Assembly (NCBI GenBank): GCA_045616985.1 | Contig: JAZLHU010000054.1 | Span: forward strand, 1 to 32,343 | Reading direction: 5' to 3' | Origin: RUG13409 sp045616985 | Lineage (GTDB): Bacteria; Bacillota; Clostridia; Peptostreptococcales; Anaerovoracaceae | DNA length: 32,343 nt | Part shown: positions 7,542 to 15,401 of the stretch, piece by piece | Numbering within the stretch: position 1 is the first letter of the stretch | Layout of the letters: each line of letters begins with the position of its first letter | Notes under the pieces: model-generated | Told to the model about the DNA's origin: nothing | Seen by the model: the letters and a program-made list of their open reading frames with translations, nothing else | The model's database searches: none | Translations under genes and position numbers: made by a program

Positions 7542-7571
7542 AAAAAAAGAGCGATGCCATTACAGCATCGC
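7542..7571 (-). terminator. Orphan minus-strand terminator
   Basis: Stem GCGATGC (7551-7557) with GCATCGC (7565-7571). The run of As on its left (from 7540) becomes a T-tract only on the minus strand, so it would terminate a minus-strand gene to its right. No minus-strand gene is present there. Confidence 0.6.
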
Positions 7572-7651
7572 CCGAAAAATCAAGCAAAGTATGAACAGAT
7601 GAACAGATTGGAAAAATTTTAAAAATTGTGCGCAATTATATGTTTTTACTC

Positions 7652-7680
7652 TTCCAATTTGCGCGGGCTTCTTGTATAAT
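7652..7680 (+). promoter_or_regulatory. Candidate promoter of the SLH-protein leader
   Basis: A perfect -10 TATAAT (7675-7680) lies 17 bases from TTCCAA (7652-7657). A 14-bp inverted repeat, AATTG-TGCG-CAATT (7624-7637), lies just upstream. Confidence 0.5.
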
Positions 7681-7746
7681 AACTATGTATACCAATGGGT
7701 AGACACGTTTTGTCGTGCATTCAAAAGGATATACAAATTTTATGAG

Positions 7747-8012
<266 letters not shown>

Positions 8013-8060
8013 CAGGCGCCGCCTGATAAAATATTTCAACAAACTGAAAGGAAATTTGCG

Positions 8061-10301
8061 ATGAAAAAAAGAGTATTAAGCATTTTATTAGCGGCACTTA
8101 TGATCGTGTCGCTCCTGCCTACTGTTGCTCTCGCAACGGAGACAGCAGGGCTGGACAATTTTGAGAAAGTTCAGACCTATACAGATGGAAAATTTACAGA
8201 TGTAAAAGCCGATGACTGGTTTACCAAAAATGTATCATCCGCCTATGAGTTAAATCTCATGGTTGGTAAAAGTAAAGATTTCTTTGATACAGACAGCAAT
8301 CTGACTGTCGCCGAAGCGATGACGATTGCGGCACGTCTGCGTTCAATTTATTATACCGGCAAGGCAGAATTTGAGCAGGGCAATCCTTGGTACCAAGCCT
8401 ATACGGACTACTGCAAGGCAAACGGCATTGCCGATCCTGCTGATTATGATATGAACAAAGCCATCACCAGAGGCGAGTTTGCGGAGATTTTCGCAAATGC
8501 ATTTCCTGCCGATGCGCTGAAAAAGATCAATACCGTACAGGACAACATGATCCCCGACGTCAAGAAGACAGACAAGTTCAGCACAGCTATTTATCTTCTC
8601 TATCGTGCGGGCGTTCTTGTAGGCAATGACGCAAAAGGTACCTTCGCACCTGATAGCAATATCAAGAGAGTTGAAGTTGCAGCCATCACAACAAGAATGG
8701 CACAGCCTGCTCTGCGCGAGAGCATCAGACTGGTAAAACCGAGCTCTGGCGGTGGAAGCTATACGCCTCCCGCTCTGACGACTTATACCGTGACCTTTGA
8801 CCTGAACGGTGTCGGCAGTGCAATCGATTCGCAGACTGTCATCAAAGATAGCAAGGTCAGCAAGCCTGCTACTGATCCTGTTGATTCTGCAGGTGTTCAT
8901 ACCTTCGCAGGCTGGTATAAAGATGGCGAATACAAAACCGACTGGAACTTTGACACCGATGTCGTAACGGCTGATACTATCATTTACGCTAAGTGGACAA
9001 CAACGATTGAGAAGCTTGTTACTAATGTTCCATGTTCGGACAATAAAGACACGGCTCCGAATGGTGCCTGGGGTGCAGGAAACAATAAGTGTTATAAAGC
9101 AGTTGATGAGAATAAAACAAATTTGTACTTTTGGACTCCTCAGATAAACACAGAAGCACATATTACTAAAATATCAGTTACTACAAACGTGACAAAGGTC
9201 GAAGACAATTATTTATATGGTGATGGGATTATCACATTTGCCATGACTGACGGAAGTCTGTCAAGTATAAAATATACGTCTACAAATAACAGCTTCACAA
9301 AGTATAACGGCACCTATGCCCCAGTTGTGCCCGTTACTGGCGTCAGCATTGAAAGGAATAGAGCCACATTATTGGTAGGCGATAGCTGGCTCGCGCTCGG
9401 TGGCGACGTCATCTTCATTCCTGCAGACGCCACGAACAAGAGTGTGACCTGGAGTAGTAGCAACACCGATGTTGCCGCTGTTGATGCGAGCGGCAACGTG
9501 ACCGCTATTGCTTTCGGAACTGCAACCATCACCGTTACAACCGTTGACGGCGGCAAGACAGCCACCTGCACGGTGACGGTGAGCGAAACAAAGACCCTTG
9601 CTGAGATAATGACTACATATGCGGCAACCTTCCCTAATAGCAATGAGAACGGATGGGCAGAAAGCTCCTGTACTCACAAAATGTATTATAAGGACGGAGC
9701 TTTGTGTATTGATAGCGATACAAACAAAGTGCTAAACAATAGCGATGTTGCGGAGAGGGAGGTTGGTGGATATCAGTATACTGATGGCACCACGACTGTG
9801 ATCTTCTCCATTGACAATGGTGGAGCATTAACTTCAATTCAATACTCGAGCCCCAATGATGGACAATCGCAGTATAACGGCGTCTACACCGCACCTGCCC
9901 CGGTAGAAAGCGTCCTTTGGACAGGAGAAGCAATAGCAAACAACTTTGGCGATCAACCATATCTGCTTTCGGACGGAGGTACAGAACTGCAAGAAGCAAA
10001 CGCATCTGCTGGCGATGTAATAAAATTCTATGTCGAACCTATAGTTAATGAAACCCCCTGGTATGTAAAAATAGAAGAAGGACATTGGAGTTTGACATCT
10101 CCTTATATAGCCCTTTGTTCTGTCGGAGCGGACACTAATGGTGGGTATGTGGAATATGATCTTGTTGCAAACGATGGAAGTATTTCTATGCCGTTAACAC
10201 AGGAGATACTGAATACCGCTTGCACACAGCTGTATTATGGCGGATCGTTCCTATTGAATGGTGATAATATCAAATGCACAAAAATTACATTGGTAAAATA
10301 G
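8061..10301 (+). CDS. S-layer homology (SLH) domain surface protein with InlB-type and Ig-like repeats
   Basis: A 746-residue secreted protein. A Sec signal peptide (MKKRVLSILLAALMIVSLLP...ALA, cleavage near residue 25) is followed by three SLH repeats (about 44-95, 105-155, 165-220), which anchor proteins to pyruvylated secondary cell-wall polymer. A Ser/Gly linker leads to an InlB B-repeat / Listeria-Bacteroides repeat (about 242-315, TFAGWYKDGE and IIYAKWT). A module of unknown type (about 316-423) precedes a Big_2 Ig-like domain (about 424-510, VTWSSSNTDVAAVDASGNV). A second copy of the unknown module follows (about 511-635) and then an uncharacterised C-terminal domain. Start chosen after GAAAGGAAA. 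Likely an adhesin or cell-envelope protein. Its base composition and surroundings (microsatellite leader, IS downstream) suggest an accessory locus. Confidence 0.9.
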   Translation: MKKRVLSILLAALMIVSLLPTVALATETAGLDNFEKVQTYTDGKFTDVKADDWFTKNVSSAYELNLMVGKSKDFFDTDSNLTVAEAMTIAARLRSIYYTGKAEFEQGNPWYQAYTDYCKANGIADPADYDMNKAITRGEFAEIFANAFPADALKKINTVQDNMIPDVKKTDKFSTAIYLLYRAGVLVGNDAKGTFAPDSNIKRVEVAAITTRMAQPALRESIRLVKPSSGGGSYTPPALTTYTVTFDLNGVGSAIDSQTVIKDSKVSKPATDPVDSAGVHTFAGWYKDGEYKTDWNFDTDVVTADTIIYAKWTTTIEKLVTNVPCSDNKDTAPNGAWGAGNNKCYKAVDENKTNLYFWTPQINTEAHITKISVTTNVTKVEDNYLYGDGIITFAMTDGSLSSIKYTSTNNSFTKYNGTYAPVVPVTGVSIERNRATLLVGDSWLALGGDVIFIPADATNKSVTWSSSNTDVAAVDASGNVTAIAFGTATITVTTVDGGKTATCTVTVSETKTLAEIMTTYAATFPNSNENGWAESSCTHKMYYKDGALCIDSDTNKVLNNSDVAEREVGGYQYTDGTTTVIFSIDNGGALTSIQYSSPNDGQSQYNGVYTAPAPVESVLWTGEAIANNFGDQPYLLSDGGTELQEANASAGDVIKFYVEPIVNETPWYVKIEEGHWSLTSPYIALCSVGADTNGGYVEYDLVANDGSISMPLTQEILNTACTQLYYGGSFLLNGDNIKCTKITLVK

Positions 10302-10339
10302 TGCTGCAAATATGATCTCATCAAAAACAGTTTAATGCG

Positions 10340-10380
10340 ACAGCGGAGACGGGCTCCTAAACCTGTTTCCGCTGTTTCTT
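10340..10380 (+). terminator. Probable terminator of the SLH-protein gene
   Basis: A 14-bp stem with three G-U pairs: ACAGCGGAGACGGG (10340-10353) with CCTGTTTCCGCTGT (10362-10375), followed by a short T-rich tail (TTCTT). It lies 39 bases after the stop codon. Confidence 0.7.
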
Positions 10381-10634
10381 ACATTCCGGATGAAGCCGTC
10401 AAGACGATGATCTTGGAAAAATGAAAATTGAAACTTTTGCCTTGTTTTGCTTCTTCGATTATTGAAAAGCGGCAGTTTTTGATGCTGAATTTTCATTGAA
10501 AAGCAGGTTTACGATTTTTCGGGATAAAAAGTAAAACTTGTTTTTGAAACTTTTGCTTTTCCCTCCGGCGCCGAAACAGTTCTTTCTGGCATCTGATTGC
10601 AGATCGGTGCAAGGCTGAAAAACAGGCTACAGTT
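10381..10634. other. Intergenic stretch with short repeats, no gene seen
   Basis: Between the SLH terminator and the IS end. It contains two copies of TTGAAACTTTTGC (near 10427 and 10544) and the second copy of the dispersed repeat. The minus-strand frame here is short, lacks a ribosome binding site and resembles a chance reading of repeats. No gene is supported. Confidence 0.5.
10511..10545 (+). repeat. Copy 2 of the dispersed intergenic repeat
   Basis: ACGATTTTTCGGG (10511-10523), a 7-base insertion, then GTAAAACTTGTTTTT (10531-10545). Matches 6561-6588 with one mismatch outside the insertion. Confidence 0.6.
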
Positions 10635-10656
10635 TTTATAAAATAATTTGACATCA

Positions 10657-10691
10657 TTTATAAAACATTTAGCAGCTTTTATAAAACATTT
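10657..10691 (+). repeat. Upstream TTTATAAAACATTT pair (transposase-binding candidates)
   Basis: Perfect copies at 10657-10670 and 10678-10691, 21 bases apart, with a degenerate third copy at 10635-10649. They end 30 bases before the transposase start, so they may also act as an operator for it. Confidence 0.75.
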
Positions 10692-10720
10692 AGACAGTGA
10701 AGAAAGGAGGACGCCATGTA

Positions 10721-12412
10721 ATGCCAACACTTAGCCAAAAAATGCGGCAGAAAGCCAAAGAAAACAAGCAGAAAAGGAACGCTATCGCAGAACTTGAAAA
10801 CCTGCTTGCTGGTTATGATTCCGAAATTGTCGCCGCTGTTCTTGCAAAGAGAGCAGAAAACAATGCTGTTGCTCCGAAAGAAAAGCCGAAGAAGGATAGA
10901 ATTGCACAAATTTTTGATGATGGCTCAGTAAAGCATACTTGCCCCGAATGCGGAAACGATACTTATAACCGCTATGGCTATGATAGCAAAGGCTTCCCCC
11001 GTTTTCGCTGTACCGCTTGCGGACGTACTTACGGCGCACATAAAAACTCATTAGTTGCAGGTTCTTCTTGGAATTATGAGATATGGGTTAGTTTTGTGTA
11101 TCACACGCTGATGGAGCATTCATTAGTGCAGATTAAGCAGGCGTTTCAAGACGATTATGGATTTTACATTACTGAGGAAACTCTGTTGACCCATAGGCTC
11201 CGCCTTTTTGACGCCATCGCTTTGTGCTTTCCAATGCCAAAGTTAAACGGAATTGTGCAGATTGATGAGACATTTTTCCGCGAGGCACAAAAAGGCAGTC
11301 GAAAACTTGTAAATGTGTCGCCGAAATATATTGAAGAGCGAATAGCGCGTGGATCAGATAGCAAAGTTCCGTCAAAGTTCGGCATACAGGGCCCTGAGTT
11401 TTCTTGTGTAGTTGTTGGTATTGACAGCAAAGGGTATATTGCTGCCGTCTTTACAGGGCTAGGGCGAAATTGTTCTGTGCCGTTTGAAGAGTATTTTGGT
11501 AATTTTATAGGGAATATAGAAATCCTCTGTACCGATGGCTTCCCTGCATATACGCAGTATTGCGATAAATACAATGTCGCTCACTACGTGCAGGTCTCAA
11601 CGGCTCGTGATTTTATAAAACGCGAAAAAAACGCTTATAAGGAACGTTACGGCGTGAGTGCTAATGAAATTGAAATACGAAGAAAGCTATATGGCAAAAG
11701 GGAGCTTGATTACATTGACAATTACAATAGCCGCCTATCGTTTGATTCCTTTGAGAAGTTGAAAAAAGAAAAGAGCCTTTCACTTGATCGGGTAGATAGA
11801 GTCCATCGTCAAATGAAAAGGTATATCAACGGCAATTTATCTGGTGTTTCAACGGTAAACTTAACACGATATATAAATTTCTATTGTTTCCGCCATAACT
11901 GGCAGATAGAACGCAATGCGCTTCCCACCTCGCAAAAGGCGGCAAAAGAAATCTTTGAAAAGATACTTTTAAGTGATATTCAATTACCACCATACAAGGA
12001 AAGCAAAATTGCAGTAACGGATCTTGAGCATGTCAACTCTCATTTTGTGCGAAATCTCGCAAAAACAACGGATGAATTGCAAACGCAGATGGAAGATCGG
12101 GGCTTTGTCCTCGGCGATGGGGACACGCTCTTACGCTTTGACAAGCGGAAGTATTTTAGAACAGCACCAAAGGCTCAATTGTATGAAATAGCAAAAGAGC
12201 ACCATATAAAAGGCAGAAGCGGAAAAGGGGTTGAGTGGCTAGCAAGTGAAATCTGCAAACTGCCTGAATGTAATGAAATATTCTTAAAGCTGGTCGCTTC
12301 CGATACCCTGAACGCGAAATACAGCAAGGACATAGAAAGTATTATTGCAAAAGAGAACGAGCGCAAGGCAGAGGCCGAGAAAGCAAAGGAACAAAGAAAA
12401 TCTAAAAATTGA
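10721..12412 (+). CDS. IS1595-family-like transposase (ISXO2-like DDE domain)
   Basis: Start at ATG 10721, ten bases after AAAGGAGG; a GTG eight codons upstream overlaps that site and is rejected. 563 residues. The N-terminus is a basic coil, then a zinc ribbon (Cys74, Cys77, Cys97, Cys100) of the IS1595 type. Catalytic core candidates are Asp182 (QIDETFF), Asp272 (LCTDGFPAY) and Asp359 with Lys366 (VDRVHRQMK), the last pair at the seven-residue spacing of the E/N...K motif. This family is known for DDE and DDN variants, so an Asp at the third place is notable. Residues about 481-515 (KAQLYEIAKEHH...WLASEI) resemble a SAP DNA-binding motif, followed by a charged helical tail. The protein is longer than usual family members. 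It appears intact. Confidence 0.85.
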   Translation: MPTLSQKMRQKAKENKQKRNAIAELENLLAGYDSEIVAAVLAKRAENNAVAPKEKPKKDRIAQIFDDGSVKHTCPECGNDTYNRYGYDSKGFPRFRCTACGRTYGAHKNSLVAGSSWNYEIWVSFVYHTLMEHSLVQIKQAFQDDYGFYITEETLLTHRLRLFDAIALCFPMPKLNGIVQIDETFFREAQKGSRKLVNVSPKYIEERIARGSDSKVPSKFGIQGPEFSCVVVGIDSKGYIAAVFTGLGRNCSVPFEEYFGNFIGNIEILCTDGFPAYTQYCDKYNVAHYVQVSTARDFIKREKNAYKERYGVSANEIEIRRKLYGKRELDYIDNYNSRLSFDSFEKLKKEKSLSLDRVDRVHRQMKRYINGNLSGVSTVNLTRYINFYCFRHNWQIERNALPTSQKAAKEIFEKILLSDIQLPPYKESKIAVTDLEHVNSHFVRNLAKTTDELQTQMEDRGFVLGDGDTLLRFDKRKYFRTAPKAQLYEIAKEHHIKGRSGKGVEWLASEICKLPECNEIFLKLVASDTLNAKYSKDIESIIAKENERKAEAEKAKEQRKSKN

Positions 12413-12421
12413 GGACAGTGT

Positions 12422-12456
12422 TTTATAAAACATTTGACTATATTTATAAAACATTC
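12422..12456 (+). repeat. Downstream TTTATAAAACATT pair
   Basis: TTTATAAAACATTT at 12422-12435 and TTTATAAAACATTC at 12443-12456, again 21 bases apart. GACAGTG precedes the first copy and also follows the last upstream copy, so longer end sequences are shared between the two sides of the IS. Confidence 0.75.
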
Positions 12457-12487
12457 CGGCATGAAAAATAAAACACAATTGCGAACT

Positions 12488-12520
12488 AAGTCCCTTTTCC
12501 ACATCAGAAAAGGGACTTTT
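12488..12520 (+). terminator. Terminator downstream of the transposase
   Basis: Stem AAGTCCCTTTTC (12488-12499) with GAAAAGGGACTT (12507-12518) followed by TT and CGC. The A/T-rich outer pairs allow it to work in either direction. Confidence 0.8.
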
Positions 12521-12547
12521 CGCTTGCTATATCGAGAAAATAACTTC

Positions 12548-12573
12548 CCAACATTATTTTCGAGTTATAAGGA
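12548..12573. repeat. Right copy of 26-bp inverted repeat bordering the accessory block
   Basis: Matches the reverse complement of 6523-6548 at 23 of 26 positions. It lies just before the feo promoter. Confidence 0.65.
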
Positions 12574-12586
12574 CAAATAGACTTAC

Positions 12587-12627
12587 TTGACAAAATAAGA
12601 GAGAAGGAGTATCCTACTCTCTTATTT
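12587..12627 (+). promoter_or_regulatory. feo promoter overlapped by a 35-bp palindrome
   Basis: TTGACA (12587-12592), exactly 17 bases, then TATCCT (12610-12615). A near-perfect palindrome covers 12593-12627: arms AAATAAGAGAG and CTCTCTTATTT, inner arms AGGA and TCCT, a single A-A mismatch and a 3-base centre. It fills the spacer and -10, the right place for a repressor. It does not match the textbook Fur or DtxR boxes. If transcribed it would also form a hairpin, so a terminator for upstream transcription is the alternative. Confidence 0.6.
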
Positions 12628-12647
12628 ATTTGAAAGGAGGCAAAATC

Positions 12648-12803
12648 ATGAATTTGGCAAGCATAATAACAGGCGCGGCCGTTGTGCTGGTTTTGCTTCT
12701 TGCGATCGGCTTTATGGCAAGGAACGGCACAGGCTCATCCTGCGGCGGAAATTGCTCCGCTTGCGGCATGGCAGAATCCTGTCACAAAGAAGATAAAAAA
12801 TAA
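12648..12803 (+). CDS. FeoB-associated Cys-rich membrane protein
   Basis: A 51-residue gene behind a perfect AAAGGAGG. It has one transmembrane segment (about residues 5-22) and a Cys-rich tail with SCGGNCSACG and ESCHKED, four cysteines and a histidine facing one side. This is the pattern of the small FeoB-associated Cys-rich proteins found beside feoB in Clostridia. Its role is not settled; suggestions include a [4Fe-4S] or metal-binding partner of the Feo transporter. It lies 25 bases before feoAB and is clearly co-transcribed. Confidence 0.85.
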   Translation: MNLASIITGAAVVLVLLLAIGFMARNGTGSSCGGNCSACGMAESCHKEDKK

Positions 12804-12828
12804 ATTTATATGGAGAAGGAAGGATAAA

Positions 12829-15201
12829 ATGACTCTCAAAGATCTTAAAACAGGAGAATCAGGAAGGGTATCCGTTGTCGGAGGAGAAGGTCAGCTGAGA
12901 AGACATTTTCTCGATATGGGGCTTATTCCGGGAGCAGTAGTCACATTGGTAAAATATGCGCCTATGGGAGATCCTATGGAGCTTAATCTCCATGGATATT
13001 CGCTTACTCTGAGGCTTGCGGATGCGCAGCAGATCGAAATCGAAAAGCTTTCTGCCAGACAGCAACAAGAGCATGCAGAGGAGAAGCAAATAAAAAAGCA
13101 AACTCTGCTTGAAGAAACCTTAAAGCTTTACGGAGCAAACTACCACCCCGGTCTTGGTGAAGGCGGAAAATTTCACGATAAAGAAAATGAAAAGGCTCTG
13201 CCGGATTATAAGACAATAAGCTTTGCTTTGGCAGGAAACCAAAACTGCGGAAAGACAACACTTTTCAATCAGCTTACGGGTTCAAATCAGCATGTGGGAA
13301 ATTTCCCGGGCGTAACCGTAGACAGAAAATCAGGACAGATAAGGGGCTTTGAAAATACAGAGCTTGTTGATCTTCCGGGAATATATTCGCTCTCTCCGTA
13401 CACTGCGGAAGAGATCGTTTCCAGACAGTACATTTTGGATGAACACCCTGCAGGAATAATAAATATTGTTGATGCAACAAATATTGAAAGAAACTTGATT
13501 CTTACGCTTCAGCTTATGGAGCTGGAGGTACCTATGGTTCTTGCCCTTAACATGATGGACGAGCTTTACGGAAACGGCGGGTCCATCAACGTAAACGCAA
13601 TGGAAGAGCTTTTGGGAATCCCCGTGGTTCCGGTTTCTGCGGCAAAAAATCAGGGCGTTGACGAGCTTGCAGCCCACGCATATCATGTTGCAAAATATCA
13701 GGAAAATTCCGGCCGAACAGACTTTTGCAGGGCCGATGAGGCTGGCGGTGCCGTTCACCGCTGCATACACGGTATTATTCATCTTATAGAAGACCATGCA
13801 AAGGATGCGGGTATTCCCGTTCGTTTTGCTGCAACAAAGCTTGTTGAAGGCGACGAGGGAATTGCCGAAGACTTAAAGCTGGATCAAAACGAAAAGGAAA
13901 TGATAGAACACATCATTCTCCAGATGGAAGACGAAAGAGGTATGGACAGAATTGCCGCCATTGCCGATATGCGACTTGAGTTTATTGAAAGGCTTTGTGC
14001 CGCAACGGTTGTAAAGCCGCACGAAAGTAAGGAAAAGCTCCGTTCTGAAAAGATGGACAGGCTTCTTACCGGAAAGCATACCGCGATCCCGATGTTCATC
14101 CTTATTATGGGCATCATCTTTTATCTTACCTTCGGGCTTGTGGGGCCTTTCCTCCAGGGGCTTTTGGACAGCGGAATGTCCGCCCTTACAAATCTTTTAG
14201 ACACAGCCCTTGCAAACTGGGAAGTAAACAGCGTGCTTCATTCGTTGGTTATAGACGGAATATTTACAGGTGTCGGCTGTGTAATTTCATTCCTTCCGGT
14301 AATAATTGTTCTGTTCTTCTTCCTTTCGCTTTTGGAGGATTCGGGCTACATGGCAAGAATAGCCTTTGTTACGGATAAGCTTTTAAGAAGGATAGGCTTA
14401 TCCGGCCGCAGCATAGTTCCTATGGTCATAGGCTTCGGATGCTCTGTTCCTGCCATTATGGCAACCAGAACGCTTCCGTCCGAGCGCGACCGTAAGATGA
14501 CCATAATGCTTACACCGTTTATGAGCTGCACGGCAAAGCTGCCGATATATGTTTTTTTTGCAAATGCCTTTTTCAAAGCGCATGCGGGCCTGGTTGTTGT
14601 GGGCTTATATATTATCGGAATTATCTGCGGAATAATAACCGCCCATATTGCAAAGCGCACTGCGTTTAAGGGCGAAGCCGTTCCGTTTGTTATGGAGCTT
14701 CCTAACTACAGAATGCCGGGCGCAAAAAATGTCGCAATGCTTTTGTGGGACAAGGCAAAGGACTTTTTGCAGAGAGCATTTACCATTATTCTTGTTGCAA
14801 GCGTTGTGATTTGGTTTTTGCAATCCTTTGATTTTAGGATGAACATGGTAAGCGATTCTTCAAAATCCATGCTTGCTTTAATTGCCGGAGTCATTGCTCC
14901 TGTATTCAGACCCCTGGGCCTTGGCGACTGGCGCTTCCCGACAGCTCTTCTTTCCGGCTTTATTGCAAAGGAAAGCGTTGTGTCAACGCTTGGAATTCTT
15001 TTCGGAGGAATGGCCATCATGGAATTTGTTTCGCCTCAAAGCGTTGCAGCGCTTTTGGTATTCTCGCTTCTTTATACGCCTTGCGTTGCGGCAATTGCTG
15101 CTGTAAAAAGGGAGCTTGGCGGAGGATGGGCAGCCGGCATCGTAATTTTCCAATGCCTTTTTGCATGGCTTGCCGCCTTTATTACATATTTGATAGTTTA
15201 A
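12829..15201 (+). CDS. feoB: FeoA-FeoB fusion ferrous iron transporter
   Basis: Start at ATG 12829 after AAGGAAGGA; an open frame extends further upstream in the Cys-rich gene but has no site. 790 residues. Residues about 1-75 are a FeoA SH3-like domain (LKTGESGRV, HFLDMGLIPGA), then an Asp/Glu/Lys-rich linker. The G domain has GNQNCGKTT (136-144), DLPG (181-184) and NMMD (241-244). The membrane part follows: two Gate-type pore segments with the conserved cysteines (GFGCSVPAIMATRTL and TPFMSCTAKLPIY), and terminal helices. It imports Fe(II) across the plasma membrane under GTP control. FeoA and FeoB are usually separate; a fusion is known in Clostridia. Expression is probably controlled at the palindromic promoter upstream. 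Confidence 0.95.
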   Translation: MTLKDLKTGESGRVSVVGGEGQLRRHFLDMGLIPGAVVTLVKYAPMGDPMELNLHGYSLTLRLADAQQIEIEKLSARQQQEHAEEKQIKKQTLLEETLKLYGANYHPGLGEGGKFHDKENEKALPDYKTISFALAGNQNCGKTTLFNQLTGSNQHVGNFPGVTVDRKSGQIRGFENTELVDLPGIYSLSPYTAEEIVSRQYILDEHPAGIINIVDATNIERNLILTLQLMELEVPMVLALNMMDELYGNGGSINVNAMEELLGIPVVPVSAAKNQGVDELAAHAYHVAKYQENSGRTDFCRADEAGGAVHRCIHGIIHLIEDHAKDAGIPVRFAATKLVEGDEGIAEDLKLDQNEKEMIEHIILQMEDERGMDRIAAIADMRLEFIERLCAATVVKPHESKEKLRSEKMDRLLTGKHTAIPMFILIMGIIFYLTFGLVGPFLQGLLDSGMSALTNLLDTALANWEVNSVLHSLVIDGIFTGVGCVISFLPVIIVLFFFLSLLEDSGYMARIAFVTDKLLRRIGLSGRSIVPMVIGFGCSVPAIMATRTLPSERDRKMTIMLTPFMSCTAKLPIYVFFANAFFKAHAGLVVVGLYIIGIICGIITAHIAKRTAFKGEAVPFVMELPNYRMPGAKNVAMLLWDKAKDFLQRAFTIILVASVVIWFLQSFDFRMNMVSDSSKSMLALIAGVIAPVFRPLGLGDWRFPTALLSGFIAKESVVSTLGILFGGMAIMEFVSPQSVAALLVFSLLYTPCVAAIAAVKRELGGGWAAGIVIFQCLFAWLAAFITYLIV

Positions 15202-15217
15202 GCATTTATGATAAAAT
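15190..15217 (+). promoter_or_regulatory. Promoter of the structured RNA
   Basis: TTGATA (15190-15195), 16 bases, TAAAAT (15212-15217). The predicted start point, about 15224, falls exactly at the 5' strand of the RNA's closing stem. The -35 box overlaps the end of feoB. Confidence 0.6.
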
Positions 15218-15221
15218 AACA

Positions 15222-15395
15222 GGGTGCTAAGGTCTGAGGTTGAAAGTCCAGGCCAGCTATGGGCAAAGGGACCCACGTAAGCACGCCAATAGATATAAGA
15301 CGTGTGAGCATGGCATAGTTTAGAAGTAAGTCCTCGGGAAGATCCCGGTAAAGGCAAGTGTGGGGGCAAAGACCTGGTCAGCTTAGCATTTTTTT
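15222..15395 (+). ncRNA. Structured non-coding RNA (raiA-motif-like, tentative)
   Basis: About 170 bases with no open frame. TGCTAAG (15225-15231) pairs with CTTAGCA (15382-15388), and seven Ts follow directly (15389-15395). Inside are purine-rich conserved-looking blocks such as GGTTGAAAGTCC (15238-15249) and GGGCAAAGGGACCCACG, and further self-complementary segments. The RNA thus has its own promoter, closing stem and U-tract. From memory the pattern fits the raiA motif of Bacillota, a large structured RNA of unknown biochemical role; I could not run a covariance model. GAAAGTCC also recalls RNase P RNA, but length and the rest do not match. Only six bases separate its U-tract from the trmB start. 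Confidence 0.6.
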
Positions 15396-15401
15396 ATTGA
15401 T

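Larger units (their letters stand above)
10635..12456 (+). mobile_element. IS1595-like insertion sequence (limits approximate)
   Basis: Defined by the transposase and by arrays of TTTATAAAACATTT at both ends: 10635 (degenerate), 10657 and 10678 upstream; 12422 and 12443 downstream. Copies within each array are spaced 21-22 bases apart. Upstream and downstream copies are in the same orientation, but the core TTTATAAA is itself palindromic. Exact terminal inverted repeats and target duplications could not be fixed by eye. Confidence 0.6.

Noticed and set aside
8343..9161. Minus-strand ORF of 272 codons opposite the SLH gene
   Set aside because: Lies fully inside a strongly supported gene, no ribosome binding site, composition as expected for an antisense shadow.
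10509..10730. Minus-strand small protein upstream of the transposase
   Set aside because: Covers the TTTATAAAACATTT repeats and has no initiation signal; reads as translated repeats.
15222..15395. RNase P RNA or tmRNA
   Set aside because: Only GAAAGTCC resembles RNase P; at about 170 bases it is too short and lacks other conserved blocks. No tag-peptide frame or tRNA-like ends for tmRNA.
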